Shown one piece after another: positions 5,206 through 5,960 of a stretch of 5,960 bases of DNA. Position 1 is the first letter of the stretch; each line of letters starts with the position of its first letter. The stretch is from Chloroflexota bacterium (lineage in GTDB: Bacteria > Chloroflexota > Dehalococcoidia > SM23-28-2 > RBG-16-64-32). The translations under genes and the position numbers were made by a program. The stretch covers positions 1-5,960 of the forward strand of contig JADFKG010000127.1 in assembly GCA_022565075.1 (NCBI GenBank), written 5' to 3'. Below the pieces are notes generated by a model. The model saw nothing but the letters and a program-made list of their open reading frames with translations, ran no database searches and was not told where the DNA came from.

Positions 5206-5553
5206 TTACCCCGCTATCTCAGATAGCCGCCGCACCGCTGCCAGCACGGCCTTCTCGTTCACCTGATGGTAAACCCACTGCCCTCTGCGCTCGGACTTGA
5301 TCAGGCCGGCCTCCCGCAGCACCTTCAGGTGGTACGAGATCGTCGGCTGCGTCAGCCCAAACTCCGGCACGAGGTTGCACTCACACAGCGTCGTCATGTG
5401 CGAGATCGTCTTCAGGATCCGCAGCCGCGTCTCATCCGAGAGCGCCTTGAACACGGCGGCGGCCTCGCCGATCCCCTCGTCGTCCGGGACGATCACCTTC
5501 ACCGGGCAGCACAGATCGGCGGGTGCGTCGGTTACTTCGATTTCGGTCGTCAT
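5206..5553 (-). CDS. arsR: ArsR/SmtB-family arsenic-responsive repressor
   Basis: 115 residues from ATG at 5553. Longer versions of the frame, to 5769, run through the operator and intergenic DNA and give an Arg-rich non-protein-like extension. The winged helix-turn-helix is complete: AVFKALSDETRLRILKTI (33-50), recognition region LTQPTISYHLKVLREAGL (68-84 plus) and wing SERRGQWVYHQVN. Cysteine pairs occur at C15-C16 (LCCP, before the winged helix) and C57-x-C59 (LCECNL, at the start of the helix that holds the sensor site in E. coli ArsR). Binding of As(III) to such cysteines releases DNA in this family. It heads a minus-strand operon with the ERQCC gene and arsM, and is likely autoregulated through the palindrome at 5573-5592. 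The transcript is predicted to be leaderless. Confidence 0.93.
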   Translation of the reverse strand: MTTEIEVTDAPADLCCPVKVIVPDDEGIGEAAAVFKALSDETRLRILKTISHMTTLCECNLVPEFGLTQPTISYHLKVLREAGLIKSERRGQWVYHQVNEKAVLAAVRRLSEIAG

Positions 5554-5560
5554 GCTCTGC

Positions 5561-5589
5561 ATCCTACAGACCATATCGATAGTTGTCAA
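5561..5589 (-). promoter_or_regulatory. arsR operon promoter, likely leaderless
   Basis: On the minus strand: TTGACA (5589-5584, perfect -35), 17-base spacer, TAGGAT (5566-5561, 4 of 6 to -10). The expected start of transcription is near 5554, directly at the arsR ATG (5553). Confidence 0.7.
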
Positions 5590-5592
5590 TAT
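5573..5592. promoter_or_regulatory. Putative ArsR operator palindrome
   Basis: Two adjoining 10-base half-sites, ATATCGATAG (5573-5582) and the reverse complement of ATATTGACAA (5583-5592), agree at 7 of 10 positions with the shared pattern ATATyGAyAr. It covers the -35 element and the first half of the spacer, where a bound repressor dimer would block RNA polymerase. This is the usual placement for ArsR-family operators. Confidence 0.68.
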
Positions 5593-5596
5593 AGTC

Positions 5597-5648
5597 CCAG
5601 ACGAACCCCGCAGCAGAAAGCTCGACACGGGGCCAACTCTTCGTCTGG
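5597..5648. repeat. Interrupted inverted repeat between the dehydrogenase and arsR promoter
   Basis: CCAGACGAA (5597-5605) is the exact reverse complement of TTCGTCTGG (5640-5648). Inside it CCCCG (5606-5610) pairs with CGGGG (5628-5632) around a 17-base loop, with a 7-base one-sided bulge (5633-5639). That gives 14 base pairs in all. It could act as a terminator for the dehydrogenase gene, though no T run follows; an AT-rich stretch with the operator does. The rest of 5554-5707 shows no gene. Confidence 0.5.
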
Positions 5649-5707
5649 CGATGGCCCCCGCGGCCGCCCACCGACCCTGTCGACGATCGGAGCGGTCTCG
5701 CCGGCGC

Positions 5708-5959
5708 CTAGGGCACGAGCAGCACGCGCCCGAACGCCTGCCGGCTCTCGATGTAGGCGTGCGCCGCATCCGCCTCCGACAACGCGAACTCGCGGTCGAT
5801 CACGACCTTGATCTCGCCGCCCGCGATATCCTCGATCAGCGTCTGCACCATCGGGTAGGCCCGCGCCCTGTCAAGCATCAAGGAGGCACCGAAGAAAGCG
5901 CCGGTCAGCGAGCGGTTCATCTCCGACAGGACGGCCGGGTCCACGCAGCGCTCCTCCGC
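5708..5959 (-). CDS. Quinone-oxidoreductase-like zinc-type dehydrogenase, C-terminal end only
   Basis: The frame is open at the right edge and ends at TAG 5710-5708, giving the last 83 residues. The GTG at 5944 is internal, since upstream codons (AEERC) continue the protein. The segment SLTGAFFGASLM, then a helix MVQTLIEDIAGGEIKVVIDREFALSEADAAHAYIE and the closing RQAFGRVLLVP are the typical C-terminus of NADPH:quinone reductase/medium-chain dehydrogenases. In this family the part corresponds to the end of the catalytic domain, with the 'a..ah.ylesr...GkvvL.p' signature. The cofactor-binding fold and any zinc ligands lie outside the window, so substrate and metal dependence cannot be judged. 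It lies upstream of arsR on the same strand but about 155 bases away with the operator between, so it is probably not part of the arsenic operon. Confidence 0.87.
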   Translation of the reverse strand, partial: AEERCVDPAVLSEMNRSLTGAFFGASLMLDRARAYPMVQTLIEDIAGGEIKVVIDREFALSEADAAHAYIESRQAFGRVLLVP

Positions 5960-5960
5960 T

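Noticed and set aside
5554..5769. N-terminal extension of the ArsR frame up to 5769
   Set aside because: The extension is Arg-rich, crosses the operator and overlaps the dehydrogenase end. Promoter spacing places transcription start at the ATG 5553.

Overview
The window is GC-rich bacterial chromosomal DNA, densely coding, with short intergenic gaps (none over 160 bases). The gene content suggests a GC-rich environmental bacterium: an acyl-CoA ligase, a DUF2277 protein, a free-standing secreted cohesin-like protein and a pump-less arsenic methylation cassette. Chloroflexota fit best in my judgement, but this is inference from protein flavour; no rRNA or other phylogenetic marker is present and an actinobacterial or other GC-rich lineage is not excluded. 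I see no mobile element, CRISPR array, tRNA or rRNA.

Left part (1-2113, plus strand): the 3' end of an unrecognised acidic protein with a cysteine cluster (CxxC-x5-C-x8-CxxC), then a complete 518-residue adenylate-forming acyl-/aryl-CoA ligase with all canonical motifs and a clear ribosome binding site preceded by a 7-bp hairpin. Middle (2253-3583): a secreted protein with one cohesin-like beta-sandwich domain on the minus strand. It is driven by a near-consensus sigma70-type promoter whose position corrects the start to a GTG at 2858. Beside it, divergently transcribed, is a membrane-anchored protein of unknown function with a possible lipid-binding fold.

Right part (3601-5959, all minus strand): a DUF2277 gene, then a compact three-gene arsenic operon read right to left. 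It consists of an ArsR-type repressor (5206-5553), a 108-residue protein with an ERQCC motif (4876-5202) and an ArsM-type arsenite S-adenosylmethionine methyltransferase (3966-4862). The operon is bounded by a promoter/operator at 5561-5592 and a textbook intrinsic terminator with a C(UUCG)G loop at 3911-3945. The last feature is the C-terminal end of a quinone-oxidoreductase-like zinc-type dehydrogenase.

How the parts work together: in the arsenic operon, ArsR should sit on the palindrome overlapping the -35 element until trivalent arsenic binds its cysteines. ArsM then methylates arsenic using SAM and thiols. The small dicysteine protein between them has no assigned role and is the best candidate here for a new component of arsenic handling. 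No efflux pump (ArsB/Acr3), reductase (ArsC) or ArsP lies in the window. The other genes show no evident functional link with each other.
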